Assembly (NCBI GenBank): GCA_013122435.1
Contig: WYDT01000004.1
Span: 432,061-496,060 of the forward strand
DNA: 64,000 bases
Reading direction: 5' to 3'
Source: Chloroflexi bacterium AL-N1
GTDB lineage: Bacteria; Chloroflexota; Chloroflexia; Chloroflexales; Roseiflexaceae
Shown here: positions 9,605 to 17,887 of the stretch, in pieces
Layout of the letters: the number at the start of each line of letters is the position of its first letter
Numbering within the stretch: position 1 is the stretch's first letter
Translations under genes and position numbers: made by a program
The notes under the pieces: model-generated
Seen by the model: only the letters and a program-made list of their open reading frames with translations
Databases searched by the model: none
What the model was told of the DNA's origin: nothing

Positions 9605-9643
9605 ACTGTATCCTGTTGCACATCATGAAGATTACCTGGCGTA

Positions 9644-10420
9644 TTATCTCTCCCACGCAACGATCATCATATGCCGAAAGAGTCGATTGAGTGCGTCCTT
9701 CGATGGGCGCGGCGGGGCAGGTGGCGTTGGTGTCGTTTCCAAACGCGTCAACTCGGTTTCGATAAACTGGCTGATCAGAGCGTTGCGTGGCCCCTTGTCA
9801 AGCTCATCGCCCGCTTTCTTCCGCGCAAGCAGCACCTCGATTTCGTGCTTGAGCGTCGCATCCGTAATGATGGCATCAACGAGTGTTGCAAACTCCATCG
9901 GCACCACACCCTGCTCAGACTCGATCCACTTAATGGCTAAAATAGGCCGTAGCACATAGAAATACTTCTTAACCCAGATTTCATCACCGCGCAAATAATC
10001 ACGATAGTTGCCACGCGCCATGTGGAGATAGTGAAACATACACGCAATTGGCGAATAGTAGAGCGGCAGGAGTTGCTTAAACTGTGCAGCCGAGTCATAC
10101 TCATTGCGATACACAATCGGTGAGTTGAGCCACTCCAGCAATGGTGGATTGGACTTACGCAGGAGTTGCAGCGCCTTACGAAGGTCCCAACCACTCACAT
10201 CGAGCTGATCGGAGATGGGGCGCTCGATCACGTCACGGTGATGCTCAACATCAATTGTCAGATACCAATTCTGGCGATGCACATAAATAAAACGCACGTC
10301 GTAATCACTATCCTGTGAGGGAAAACCCCATGCGCGGCTACCGGACTCACAGGCATACAAAACCCGAACGTCTTGCTCTTCTTCAATGGTGTGTAAGGTC
10401 TTGAGAATTGTATCAAACAT
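9644..10420 (-). CDS. RlaP-like predicted nucleotidyltransferase
   Basis: The protein has about 258 residues. Its N-terminal third has the nucleotidyltransferase signature GSRAWGFPSQDSDYD, which supplies the GS and D-x-D metal ligands of the polymerase-beta-like fold, followed by VRFIYV. This arrangement matches the RlaP/YcgL-type predicted nucleotidyltransferases (PF10127), some of which occur with RNA ligases. The substrate is unknown; I see no RNA ligase gene near it. I prefer ATG 10420 with GAAGAAG upstream; a TTG four codons earlier is possible. The gene lies between the SDR operon and the WD40 gene, all on the same strand. Confidence 0.82.
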   Translation of the reverse strand: MFDTILKTLHTIEEEQDVRVLYACESGSRAWGFPSQDSDYDVRFIYVHRQNWYLTIDVEHHRDVIERPISDQLDVSGWDLRKALQLLRKSNPPLLEWLNSPIVYRNEYDSAAQFKQLLPLYYSPIACMFHYLHMARGNYRDYLRGDEIWVKKYFYVLRPILAIKWIESEQGVVPMEFATLVDAIITDATLKHEIEVLLARKKAGDELDKGPRNALISQFIETELTRLETTPTPPAPPRPSKDALNRLFRHMMIVAWER

Positions 10421-10508
10421 AGCGGCTATCAAACTTCTTCTCTAAATACAAACAGCTGAGGCCATTATACTGTCTCATCGACGACTCGGGATGAGCGCAA
10501 AGACGGAT

Positions 10509-11273
10509 CTATTGGAGTTTCTCAAAGAGGGTACGACGCATCACCCACTCGACCAGACCAGGAGCAAGACGACCAACAATCGCAAAGATACGATTGCCCA
10601 TCCCAGGGATCAGGACACGGCGGCGCTGCTGGACACTCTGATAGATGAGATCGGCGAGGCGTTCGGGTGGCATACGGCGCTGTTCGTTACGGTTGTCTGG
10701 GCTATAGCGACGAGCATGGGCTGTACGTGTCGGTCCAGGGTAGACGGTGAGTACATGCGTATCGTTGTGAGCCAGCGCCGCCGCCAGGCTCCGCGCATAT
10801 GAGGCCAGGCCATCTTTGCTGGCGGCGTATACCACTGCCCCTGGATAGCTAACAACCCGTGACAGCGAGGAGATAAACACCAGTGAAGCACCGCGTGCTA
10901 TACGGTTTTCGTGAAGCAATCCGGCAGTGAGATGCATTGGTGCGAGAAGATTGATGTCCAGTACTTTCTGTTGATGGTGGAGATTGGAGTCGGCAAACGA
11001 ACCAACCGCATTAATACCAGCATTGTGGATCAACACATCGATAGGGGGTCTGTCTTTGAGTGTAGCTAGTGTATCGGCGATGTCTGTTTCACACGAAAGA
11101 TCGGCGAGGAGAAAAGCAATCGTCGCGCCATCACGAGACAGTTCTGTCTGGGTTTGTTCAGCGCGTTCTGCATCAACGTCAATTCCGGTAATGGCGTAGT
11201 TCTCGGCAGCAAAACGCTGTGCAAGCGCCTTGCCAATACCATCGGCTGCTCCCGTAATTACACAGTGCTTCAT
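10509..11273 (-). CDS. Short-chain dehydrogenase/reductase
   Basis: This 254-residue classical SDR has the NAD(P)-binding motif TGAADGIGKAL at the N-terminus, NAG in LIHNAGINAVG, the catalytic Ser in FISSLSRV and YAASKDG as the YxxxK motif. A hydrophobic C-terminal stretch (GNRIFAIVGRLAPGLVEWVM) may touch the membrane. Its ATG overlaps the stop of the upstream SDR by 4 bp, which points to translational coupling. Together with the upstream SDR and the membrane hydrolase-like gene it forms a tight operon. The substrate is not predictable; SDRs of this subgroup often act on lipids or polyketides. Confidence 0.9.
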   Translation of the reverse strand: MKHCVITGAADGIGKALAQRFAAENYAITGIDVDAERAEQTQTELSRDGATIAFLLADLSCETDIADTLATLKDRPPIDVLIHNAGINAVGSFADSNLHHQQKVLDINLLAPMHLTAGLLHENRIARGASLVFISSLSRVVSYPGAVVYAASKDGLASYARSLAAALAHNDTHVLTVYPGPTRTAHARRYSPDNRNEQRRMPPERLADLIYQSVQQRRRVLIPGMGNRIFAIVGRLAPGLVEWVMRRTLFEKLQ

Positions 11274-12025
11274 CGGCCTCTTCTCTGCACAAAACGATCA
11301 ATCACCCCATCAAAATGCGTCCCAGCCGTATACAGAAGCTGGTTGGTAAAGCCGATCGTCGCCGAAGGTCGTCCACGTGCGATAGCACCAGCGATCTGTT
11401 GGGCGACCACTTCAGCCGTGGGAAAACGCTCCCAGCCCAGTTTGTCGAGCGGGGCACCACTACGCTCATGCATGTTGGTGCGCGTGGCCCCTGGACGAAT
11501 GACCTGCACATGTACTTTCCCATCCAATTCAATACGGAGACTCCGCGCAAATCCTTCTAAGGCCGCTTTGGTAGCCGTATACACCGCATAATCCGGTGCA
11601 GGCAAAGCCGATACGACCGAACTAATAAAAACTATGGTACCACGTGCACGTTCGAGGTATGGCAGCAACGTGTGTGTAAGCGTTATCGGTGCCCGTAGAT
11701 TGACCGCCTCCAGGTGGCGGATGCTCGCTGGTGATTGATCGTTGGTGGCACCATAGAACCCCACACCAGCATTATGTACAAGAAGATCGAGCCGTTCCAC
11801 AGCGCGCTCCACCAGAAACCGCTCAATAGTCGCAGCACTTTCAGGTTGCGACAGATCGGTCTGACAGTACGAAGCAGCAGTAAAAAGCGTAGGGTCAAGC
11901 GTGTCCACAGGCCGACGCCCGACGAGAATCTGCTGAGTGTCTGGCGTTTGATATTGACGCGCCAGTGCTAGCCCAATGCCATCGGTCGCACCAGTGATTA
12001 GAATGGTTCTGGGAGTGTCTAACAT
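11270..12025 (-). CDS. Short-chain dehydrogenase/reductase
   Basis: The 251-residue SDR has TGATDGIGLAL as its nucleotide-binding loop, LVHNAGVGFYG, a catalytic Ser in FISSVVSA and YTATKAALEG as the YxxxK motif. It is complete and soluble. It starts at ATG 12025, sharing one base with the stop of the upstream membrane protein gene (TAATG), and its own stop overlaps the next SDR by 4 bp. Having two paralogous SDRs side by side suggests sequential reductions or a heteromeric enzyme; this is inference. Confidence 0.9.
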   Translation of the reverse strand: MLDTPRTILITGATDGIGLALARQYQTPDTQQILVGRRPVDTLDPTLFTAASYCQTDLSQPESAATIERFLVERAVERLDLLVHNAGVGFYGATNDQSPASIRHLEAVNLRAPITLTHTLLPYLERARGTIVFISSVVSALPAPDYAVYTATKAALEGFARSLRIELDGKVHVQVIRPGATRTNMHERSGAPLDKLGWERFPTAEVVAQQIAGAIARGRPSATIGFTNQLLYTAGTHFDGVIDRFVQRRGR

Positions 12026-12627
12026 TACTGAATCTCAACCTCAGCCGACGTAGTGTGATTGAGACGACTTTTCAACCAGCGCCACATCCCTAGACCGAAA
12101 AGATAACCAAGCAAAAGTATATTCAGGGCCATCTCAAAAACAGCAAATTGCGTACCGTAGTACTGACCATCCCAGTAGCTGATCGGCGCAGTATAACGAA
12201 TTGTCCATTCAAAGGGGAAGAACAGTAGTGGCCCATCGTTCACGTGCGTGGGAATATCAATAGCGGTATGGATCAGACAACCAACCGCAAACCAGAAGAT
12301 CCACCGCAATGGTGAGCCGAGTGTGCCGCGAAAACGCCAGAGTACAACCATCATCAAAAGGAGAATCGTGGGTGAATGAAAAAAGTTGTGGGTAGCAATC
12401 CAGAACGGGTCTTTAAAAAAGAGCGTATCAAACATGTAGTTGAACGTATCACGTGTTTCCATCCCCTGCACATAACGATAGTAAACAAAACCGCCAATTG
12501 ATAACAGATAGAGTGGCAAATCGGGCGCGACTGCTCCCCAGAGGAAAGCACTGCGGGGAATGTTGACTTTACGACGAAACCCTTTACGTAATGCAGCATT
12601 GATGATGAGATGTGATGGTGTGTTCAC
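12025..12627 (-). CDS. Membrane-bound metal-dependent hydrolase-like protein (YdjM/DUF457-like)
   Basis: The 200-residue protein has about four hydrophobic segments. It carries the His/Asp pattern seen in YdjM-type integral membrane hydrolases: SHLIINAAL at the start, GAVAPDLPLY, HNFFHSP and CLIHTAIDIPTHVNDGP. These residues would bind metal near the membrane face. Translation probably starts at GTG 12627, with AAGG about 10 bases upstream. It heads the operon with the two SDR genes. The reaction is unknown for the family; a role in lipid handling would fit the neighbours but is speculative. Confidence 0.8.
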   Translation of the reverse strand: MNTPSHLIINAALRKGFRRKVNIPRSAFLWGAVAPDLPLYLLSIGGFVYYRYVQGMETRDTFNYMFDTLFFKDPFWIATHNFFHSPTILLLMMVVLWRFRGTLGSPLRWIFWFAVGCLIHTAIDIPTHVNDGPLLFFPFEWTIRYTAPISYWDGQYYGTQFAVFEMALNILLLGYLFGLGMWRWLKSRLNHTTSAEVEIQ

Positions 12628-12738
12628 GAAGCAATTACCTTACGTTGTTGTAGTAAATACTATTTTTTTGCAAGTTACTTTTATTATAGCATGGCTCATC
12701 TATGCACTACCTGAGAAAGTCTACAGAGACACACAGAC

Positions 12739-12764
12739 AAGGAGCGTATAGACCTACGCTCCTT
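12739..12764 (-). terminator. Perfect 10-bp hairpin between antiporter and hydrolase-like genes
   Basis: AAGGAGCGTA and TACGCTCCTT flank a 6-base loop. It lies 33 bp past the antiporter stop on the minus strand and before the next gene, which is the place for a terminator. No U-run follows, so termination would be weak or assisted. Confidence 0.65.
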
Positions 12765-12796
12765 ATTGTACGAACTCATAAACAGAGAAATCGCTT

Positions 12797-14113
12797 TCAG
12801 GGAGTTGCTGATTGAGGCTCAGGTATGATGTCAGTTGGTTTCTTAGATCGTTTGACCAGCAATGTCAGGATAGGTGGTGTGCAAAGGGTACTAAGGATGA
12901 CCATAATCACAATAACGGAAACGATTTCCGGTGAAATAACTCCCAATGTCTGACCAGTGGCAACAAATATCAGACCAACTTCGCCCCGTGGCACCATGCC
13001 CCAGCCCACCAACCATCGGTCATGCTTATTCACAACCAGACCAGATACGATTTTGCCAATAAATGCAACAATAGTCACGGTAATAGCTACCAGCATGATT
13101 GAAGGGTTAAAGAGCGTCTGGAGTTGCACACTCATTCCGGTATACACAAAGAAAAGCGGCGCGAGAAAGTGGCCAATAGGTTCAACCAGATGTTCCACGT
13201 GCTTGTCTCCATGATGTCGAAGTACAGTGGCAACCCGATCCTGCGTAGTCTGATCAGAGGCATGAACTGCCTCACGGACTTCTCGTATAATCTCAGGCTC
13301 ATCAAACGTGCGAAAGTGGACAGCATCAAGGATCAGACCGGCGGCAAATGCACCCACAATCGGCGCCAGCCCAATCAATTGTGCCATATAGGCCAGCGCT
13401 AAACAGAAGCTGATCGCCATGGCAAATTTCATGCCAATTCCCGGGTGAACACGTGACAGCCAGCCTCCAAGATACGGAGCCAGCATTTGCCCAAGCACAA
13501 TAGACCCGCCAAGGAAGGCAATCGCTGTCAACAAAATCATGCCCACTTCACCAACACTGACAGAACCTGCCGAAACAATGGCTGACACCACTGCCAGAAT
13601 AACCAACCCTATCACATCATCGATCACTGCCGCACCCAACACAATCTTGGCTGCTGAAGTCCGTAACACACCCAGGTCCTGAAATACCCGCGCGGTGATG
13701 CCAACGGAGGTCGCTGTTAATGTGGCCCCCAGAAAGAGATAGGTATTCGCAGGAAGATCTGGTAATAGCCATGGACCCACAACATAGGTCCCTAATACAA
13801 ACGGTACTACCACACCAATGACGGCTACTAACAATGCACTGATACCCACACGACGCATCTCTGTAATATTCGACTCCAGACCGACCTGAAAGAGGAGAAA
13901 GATGACACCCAGTTCAGCCAAAAAGGCAATCAGTTCATCTGATTTAATAGGCTCAAACCAAGGAATACCGATAAGCACCAGATTACCAAGAATCACTCCA
14001 ACTAGTAGTTCACCGAGAACTGTCGGTTGTCCTGCACGCTCAATCAAGCCGGAGAGCTTTGCCAGAATGAGCATGACCGCAATCAATACGAGTGTTAATG
14101 CTTCGTGTTCCAT
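12797..14113 (-). CDS. Cation/proton antiporter, CPA2 (KefB/NapA-like) family
   Basis: The protein of about 438 residues has some 12-13 membrane helices. It carries the CPA2 hallmark double aspartate in GAAVIDDVIGL, the conserved FLLFQVGLE in helix 4 and GAFAAGLILD. A hydrophilic segment (about 275-315) with HASDQTTQDRV and several His residues splits the last helices and may be regulatory. It would exchange Na+ or K+ for protons across the inner membrane. ATG 14113 is preceded by TGAGGT. No KTN/RCK regulatory domain is fused. It appears to be transcribed alone, with a hairpin behind it. Confidence 0.92.
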   Translation of the reverse strand: MEHEALTLVLIAVMLILAKLSGLIERAGQPTVLGELLVGVILGNLVLIGIPWFEPIKSDELIAFLAELGVIFLLFQVGLESNITEMRRVGISALLVAVIGVVVPFVLGTYVVGPWLLPDLPANTYLFLGATLTATSVGITARVFQDLGVLRTSAAKIVLGAAVIDDVIGLVILAVVSAIVSAGSVSVGEVGMILLTAIAFLGGSIVLGQMLAPYLGGWLSRVHPGIGMKFAMAISFCLALAYMAQLIGLAPIVGAFAAGLILDAVHFRTFDEPEIIREVREAVHASDQTTQDRVATVLRHHGDKHVEHLVEPIGHFLAPLFFVYTGMSVQLQTLFNPSIMLVAITVTIVAFIGKIVSGLVVNKHDRWLVGWGMVPRGEVGLIFVATGQTLGVISPEIVSVIVIMVILSTLCTPPILTLLVKRSKKPTDIIPEPQSATP

Positions 14114-14486
14114 ACATAACCTCACTGGTGTATGTTGTTGCCCTACCTACTTATAAACAAGCACAATGTGCTCGATTGAGTGCAGAACTGACAAATGAAA
14201 CCTTATGGTCAATAAATTTACGTTGGATTATAGAAGATTGAGTGGAGTGTAGCAGAGGATATCAGGATGGTCAATAAGACAAAGTTGTCAATAGTTTTAC
14301 TCCTGTTACACAGCTATAGTATGTCATGCAATGCGGCTTTACGTGATATAATCAACCAGAAGAGCTACAAAATTTTATGTTATTATAAAAAAAGGAATAA
14401 CACTTATACACTTTTCTGGTACCAGAAGAGTGTTGAGATATAATTACTTATGATTAAAGGAAAGTCAGTGTTCAGGAGGTATGATT
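14114..14486. other. Divergent intergenic region
   Basis: This 373-bp region separates the antiporter (minus) from a GNAT gene (plus). It is AT-rich and holds no gene I can support. A palindrome and a -10 box near its right end are listed separately. Confidence 0.5.
14414..14444 (+). promoter_or_regulatory. Palindrome and TATAAT box before the GNAT gene
   Basis: TTCTGGTACCAGAA (14414-14427) is a perfect 14-bp palindrome. TATAAT lies at 14439-14444, so the palindrome covers the expected -35 position. This is the layout of an operator that blocks a promoter. No regulator gene is next to it, so the binding protein is unknown. Confidence 0.5.
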
Positions 14487-15002
14487 GTGGTAGCTGTGCT
14501 TGAAGGCGAGTATCTCGAACTACGAACCATGCCAGAGTCGGACATTCCCGCCCTACTCAAGATCTATCAGGGAACCCCGCTCTACTTCGATGGGCTTGAC
14601 TATGATGTTGCTCGAATAACCCTTGATGCTGTGCATGACCAGTGGCAGCAGGCCCAGCAGTCTGAGCATTATTATTTACTGGGAGTCTATCACATTGAGA
14701 CGGACTTACTGATCGGCGTTGCTGATGTGCAACTCAATATGCCGCAGCAGGGAGACGCAAGTCTGTGGCTACTGATCTGGGGTGGCTTTCAACGGCAAGG
14801 CTATGGGCAGGAGTGCCTGGCATTGCTTGAGTCGTGGCTACACACAGCATACCAAATCACCGAACTCTATGCCATTGCCGCGAATAACGAAGAGGGGCAG
14901 AGCTTCCTTGAATTGCAAGGGTTTCGACCGACTGGCGCGTCTGCCACACCCCCGATTGGCCAGGGTGAAGCTTTCTGGATGCGACGAATGGGCGACGGTT
15001 GA
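14487..15002 (+). CDS. GNAT-family N-acetyltransferase
   Basis: The protein of about 171 residues has the RimJ/RimL-like GNAT layout: LELRTMPESDIPALL at the start, a central beta strand ending LIWGGFQRQGYGQECLALL (the acetyl-CoA pyrophosphate loop Q/R-x-x-G-x-G) and a C-terminal EGQSFLELQGFRPTG. The start is best placed at GTG 14487, which lies 6 bases after AGGAGGT; ATG 14481 touches the ribosome binding site. It converges on the retron reverse transcriptase with a 29-bp gap. The acceptor is unknown. Confidence 0.85.
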   Translation: MVAVLEGEYLELRTMPESDIPALLKIYQGTPLYFDGLDYDVARITLDAVHDQWQQAQQSEHYYLLGVYHIETDLLIGVADVQLNMPQQGDASLWLLIWGGFQRQGYGQECLALLESWLHTAYQITELYAIAANNEEGQSFLELQGFRPTGASATPPIGQGEAFWMRRMGDG

Positions 15003-15031
15003 CCAATCAATAAGCAATTTGATGTATTGGT

Positions 15032-16789
15032 TTAAGTAATAGGATTTTCCTGTATAATTCGCTGGATGATTTCAAATATCGCTTTGAATTCTGTATAATC
15101 AAAGTCGTTAAAATTTTCTTCTTGATGGAGAATATAATCTGCAAAATCACTTTTGGGCAATGCCACATTTTCCTTACTACTATTGTAAATGTTGCTATCA
15201 ATAACATTCACTTTTCTCTGATCTCTTATCTTATTCATGTCAGTACAATTCAGGCTTCCATCGTGATTTCTTGCCGATTCAGGGTTAAATTCTCTACTTA
15301 AATACAACCTTCTTTTATTACCATCTTCTCTAGTAATTTCTTCATTCCTATAATAAAGCTCAATACACACATCAGGTGTCTCTGTTCGGTGATTAGGAAC
15401 AGGTATTGCGAAGGAAAAAACATTATTATTCCAGGTTTTGTACTCCTGACCATTCTCCGTAACTTTCTTTATTACTTCTTTATTATCTCGATCAAAAATA
15501 AAAATAGTAATTACATTATTTGGAAGAAGTGCTCTGTCTCTACACATCTGTATTATCCTATTGTCACCAGCCTCCATGTTATCCTCATATTCATGAAAGG
15601 AGATGTTGAGATTCTGAAATATCCCTTCAGATTGCAGCTTCGACAGTGCAATTTTGAGATGTTTCCAATCAGTTTTTCCTTCTGTTACTATGAGAGGTAA
15701 GAGAGTTTCGTCTACAGGGTAGGTAAGAGCTCTTCTATTCGGAATACCAGCTAATCGGCAATACTGAGCATAATATTTAAGATATATTGTATCATCCTGC
15801 CCTCTTATCATACCTAAATAATCAATTTTCCCTTTAACAACTCTTGCAAAGGATACTCCGTTCTTATTTTTATATGGTGATCTCGACCTCATATCATATT
15901 TATTAATAAACTCTTCTTGAGCAGCTTCCAAGCCATACTTGTCCCAGGCATGCAACATAGCACGAACTTGATTAATAAAAGATCTTCTGACATTAACTTT
16001 TCTATTTACAGTGAGGCCGGTTACTTGCTGTCGTTGCGATTTTATCTGAAGCCTGGTTTTGTCCTTGTGAACTACAAAACCATTCTCATCAATGATTCTC
16101 TGGAGTTCAACACCCAGCTCAGGTTGACCTGTTTTATCAGATAATGTTGCGATATTTGATGGAAAAGCAGGTAAATTGGTAGAAATTGTTATGTCATCAG
16201 CATACCTTGTGTACATACAACGGTACTTACCTGACAGTCGCTGTAATTCATCATCTAACTTGGCACATACCATGTTTGAGACAATAGGGGAAGTAGGAGC
16301 ACCCTGTGGTAGCTGGTTATTAAAACAGCAAATTTGTGCAAGAACCGTTGCCACCGCTGAATTGAGATGGTATGGTCTTGCCATAAACATTCCACGTACA
16401 CGTCCAAAATTGATAGATGGAAAAAAATCCTGGAGATCTAGATTAAGAACATATCGACGTCGACGATGGGTCTTAGCATTCGATAGTATACTTCTACCAT
16501 AAACAAACCCATGCACTGGTTTTTTCACTCTATAAACACAAGTTAGAACCTTTAATAACTTACGTTGTATAATTTTCAAAGCAGAGATTGGTGCATCAAT
16601 TCTACGGACAGAACCATGGCCCTTCGAAATAATGAATTTCTTGTATTTTTGATCTGGTGGAATAATGTAAAGATGATAAATTAATTGTTTTTCATCAATC
16701 TCTAACAAATCCGCAAGGTCTTTGCGGGATTGTAAGTTGAAAAGTCTTTCTTTAAGTTCTTCGTTTAACAGTGAGAGGGATATACTCAT
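15032..16789 (-). CDS. Retron reverse transcriptase with C-terminal TOPRIM-like domain
   Basis: The 585-residue protein has two parts. Residues about 30-270 are a reverse transcriptase with LNLDLQDFFPSI (Asp118), PQGAPTSP (161-168) and the catalytic YADD (196-199). It also has both retron hallmarks: NAKTH (104-108), fitting NAxxH, and VTG (256-258). Residues about 360-480 look like a TOPRIM nuclease domain, with VTEGKTD (368-374) giving the conserved Glu and FDRDN (432-436) giving the D-x-D pair. Retrons use the reverse transcriptase to make msDNA from an adjacent RNA, and many act as anti-phage systems with a toxic effector. Here the fused C-terminal region is the likely effector. The RNA candidate lies 30 bp upstream. 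Base composition is more AT-rich than the neighbours, which suits horizontal transfer. Confidence 0.92.
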   Translation of the reverse strand: MSISLSLLNEELKERLFNLQSRKDLADLLEIDEKQLIYHLYIIPPDQKYKKFIISKGHGSVRRIDAPISALKIIQRKLLKVLTCVYRVKKPVHGFVYGRSILSNAKTHRRRRYVLNLDLQDFFPSINFGRVRGMFMARPYHLNSAVATVLAQICCFNNQLPQGAPTSPIVSNMVCAKLDDELQRLSGKYRCMYTRYADDITISTNLPAFPSNIATLSDKTGQPELGVELQRIIDENGFVVHKDKTRLQIKSQRQQVTGLTVNRKVNVRRSFINQVRAMLHAWDKYGLEAAQEEFINKYDMRSRSPYKNKNGVSFARVVKGKIDYLGMIRGQDDTIYLKYYAQYCRLAGIPNRRALTYPVDETLLPLIVTEGKTDWKHLKIALSKLQSEGIFQNLNISFHEYEDNMEAGDNRIIQMCRDRALLPNNVITIFIFDRDNKEVIKKVTENGQEYKTWNNNVFSFAIPVPNHRTETPDVCIELYYRNEEITREDGNKRRLYLSREFNPESARNHDGSLNCTDMNKIRDQRKVNVIDSNIYNSSKENVALPKSDFADYILHQEENFNDFDYTEFKAIFEIIQRIIQENPIT

Positions 16790-16819
16790 GACATAAGCTT
16801 TTTCAACCTAAAGCCTTCT

Positions 16820-16977
16820 AGGGCACTTCCAAGGTAAATTCAGCTTATCGTCGCATTTCCCTACTAATAATATTAACATGTTTATTACTATTATTAACAT
16901 GAGCGCGCATAAAGCAAACCGGACCAAATATGTTGCTGGATCAGCAACAAGATTCAATTGGGCCTTGGAAATGCCCT
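16820..16977 (-). ncRNA. Retron msr-msd RNA with a1/a2 stem
   Basis: Read on the minus strand, the segment begins with AGGGCATTTCCAAGG (16977-16963) and ends with CCTTGGAAGTGCCCT (16834-16820). These pair over all 15 bases with a single G-U. That is the a1/a2 arrangement bounding retron RNAs. Inside are an 8-bp hairpin with a 3-base loop (TGTTGCTG/CAGCAACA, 16931-16949), likely in msr, and an AT-rich stem-loop (16865-16872 with 16889-16896), likely in msd. It ends 30 bp before the reverse transcriptase start, as expected. The branching guanosine and exact msDNA ends cannot be fixed by eye. Confidence 0.8.
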
Positions 16978-17056
16978 GTTTTATGTTAGCAAATTCTCAT
17001 AGTATTTGCAATAATATATCATTATTATCTTGTTCAAATACCCACAAGGACACCTG

Positions 17057-17887
17057 ATGACCCAAGAACGTAGTACCGAACAATCCGCTATTGCAAAAAA
17101 CCAGCATGGCCCGGTCACCACCGCTTCGCTGATCAACGACTTCAAGAGACTCGGTGTACAGCCGGAGATGGTCCTACTGGTACACTCCTCGCTCAGTTCA
17201 CTGGGCTGGGTCTGTGGTGGGCCAGTCGCCGTCATCCTGGCGCTTGAGGAGGTACTTGGACCAGAGGGGACCCTCGTTATGCCAACTCACTCCACGGGTT
17301 TGACCGACCCGGATGGATGGGCCAATCCACCGGTACCACAGGAGTGGCATGATATGATCCGTCGGACCATACCAGCCTATGATCCTCATCTGACACCGAC
17401 ACGAGAGATGGGGGCTGTTCCTGAATGCTTTCGTAAACAACCCGGCGTCAAACGGAGTAACCATCCTCACGCATCCTTTGCTGCATGGGGTAAACATACA
17501 AATACAATCATCAACGACCACGAATTGGCATTTGGTCTGGGGGAACGATCACCACTGTCCCGCATCTATGATCTTGATGGATGGATCCTACTCCTGGGTG
17601 TGGGACACAGCAACAACACCTCACTCCATCTGGCAGAGTACCGCACGACATTTGAAAACAAACGGATTATCACAAGCCATGGGCCTGTGATGCAGGGGGG
17701 TCATCGCGTTTGGGCCACATTTGACGATATTGATGTCAATAGCGAGGACTTTTACCGGATTGGTGCCGACTTCACCGCCGACACTGGATTGCTGCAACAA
17801 GGCTCCATCGGCAATGCAACGGCATTCCTGATGCCACAACGCGCAATTGTCGACTATGCGGTACAATGGATGGAGCAACACCGCTAA
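17057..17887 (+). CDS. Aminoglycoside 3-N-acetyltransferase family protein (AAC(3)-like)
   Basis: The protein of about 276 residues belongs to the Antibiotic_NAT fold (PF02522). Typical motifs are LLVHSSLSSLGWVCGG near residue 40, GTLVMPTHS, SNHPHASFAAWG and GERSPLSRIYDLDGWILLLGVG. Members transfer acetyl from acetyl-CoA to the 3-amino group of aminoglycosides, but many chromosomal members have other amine substrates. Resistance should therefore not be assumed. ATG 17057 has AAGGA about 7 bases upstream. Its end overlaps the next gene by 22 bp. It sits just beyond the retron RNA, on the opposite strand. Confidence 0.88.
   Translation: MTQERSTEQSAIAKNQHGPVTTASLINDFKRLGVQPEMVLLVHSSLSSLGWVCGGPVAVILALEEVLGPEGTLVMPTHSTGLTDPDGWANPPVPQEWHDMIRRTIPAYDPHLTPTREMGAVPECFRKQPGVKRSNHPHASFAAWGKHTNTIINDHELAFGLGERSPLSRIYDLDGWILLLGVGHSNNTSLHLAEYRTTFENKRIITSHGPVMQGGHRVWATFDDIDVNSEDFYRIGADFTADTGLLQQGSIGNATAFLMPQRAIVDYAVQWMEQHR

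Noticed and set aside
15032..16789. Group II intron reverse transcriptase
   Set aside because: There is no maturase or HNH domain and no intron RNA. The NAxxH and VTG motifs and the a1/a2 stem are retron features.
17057..17887. Clinical aminoglycoside resistance gene
   Set aside because: Family membership is clear but many chromosomal members act on other amines; no mobile context supports resistance.
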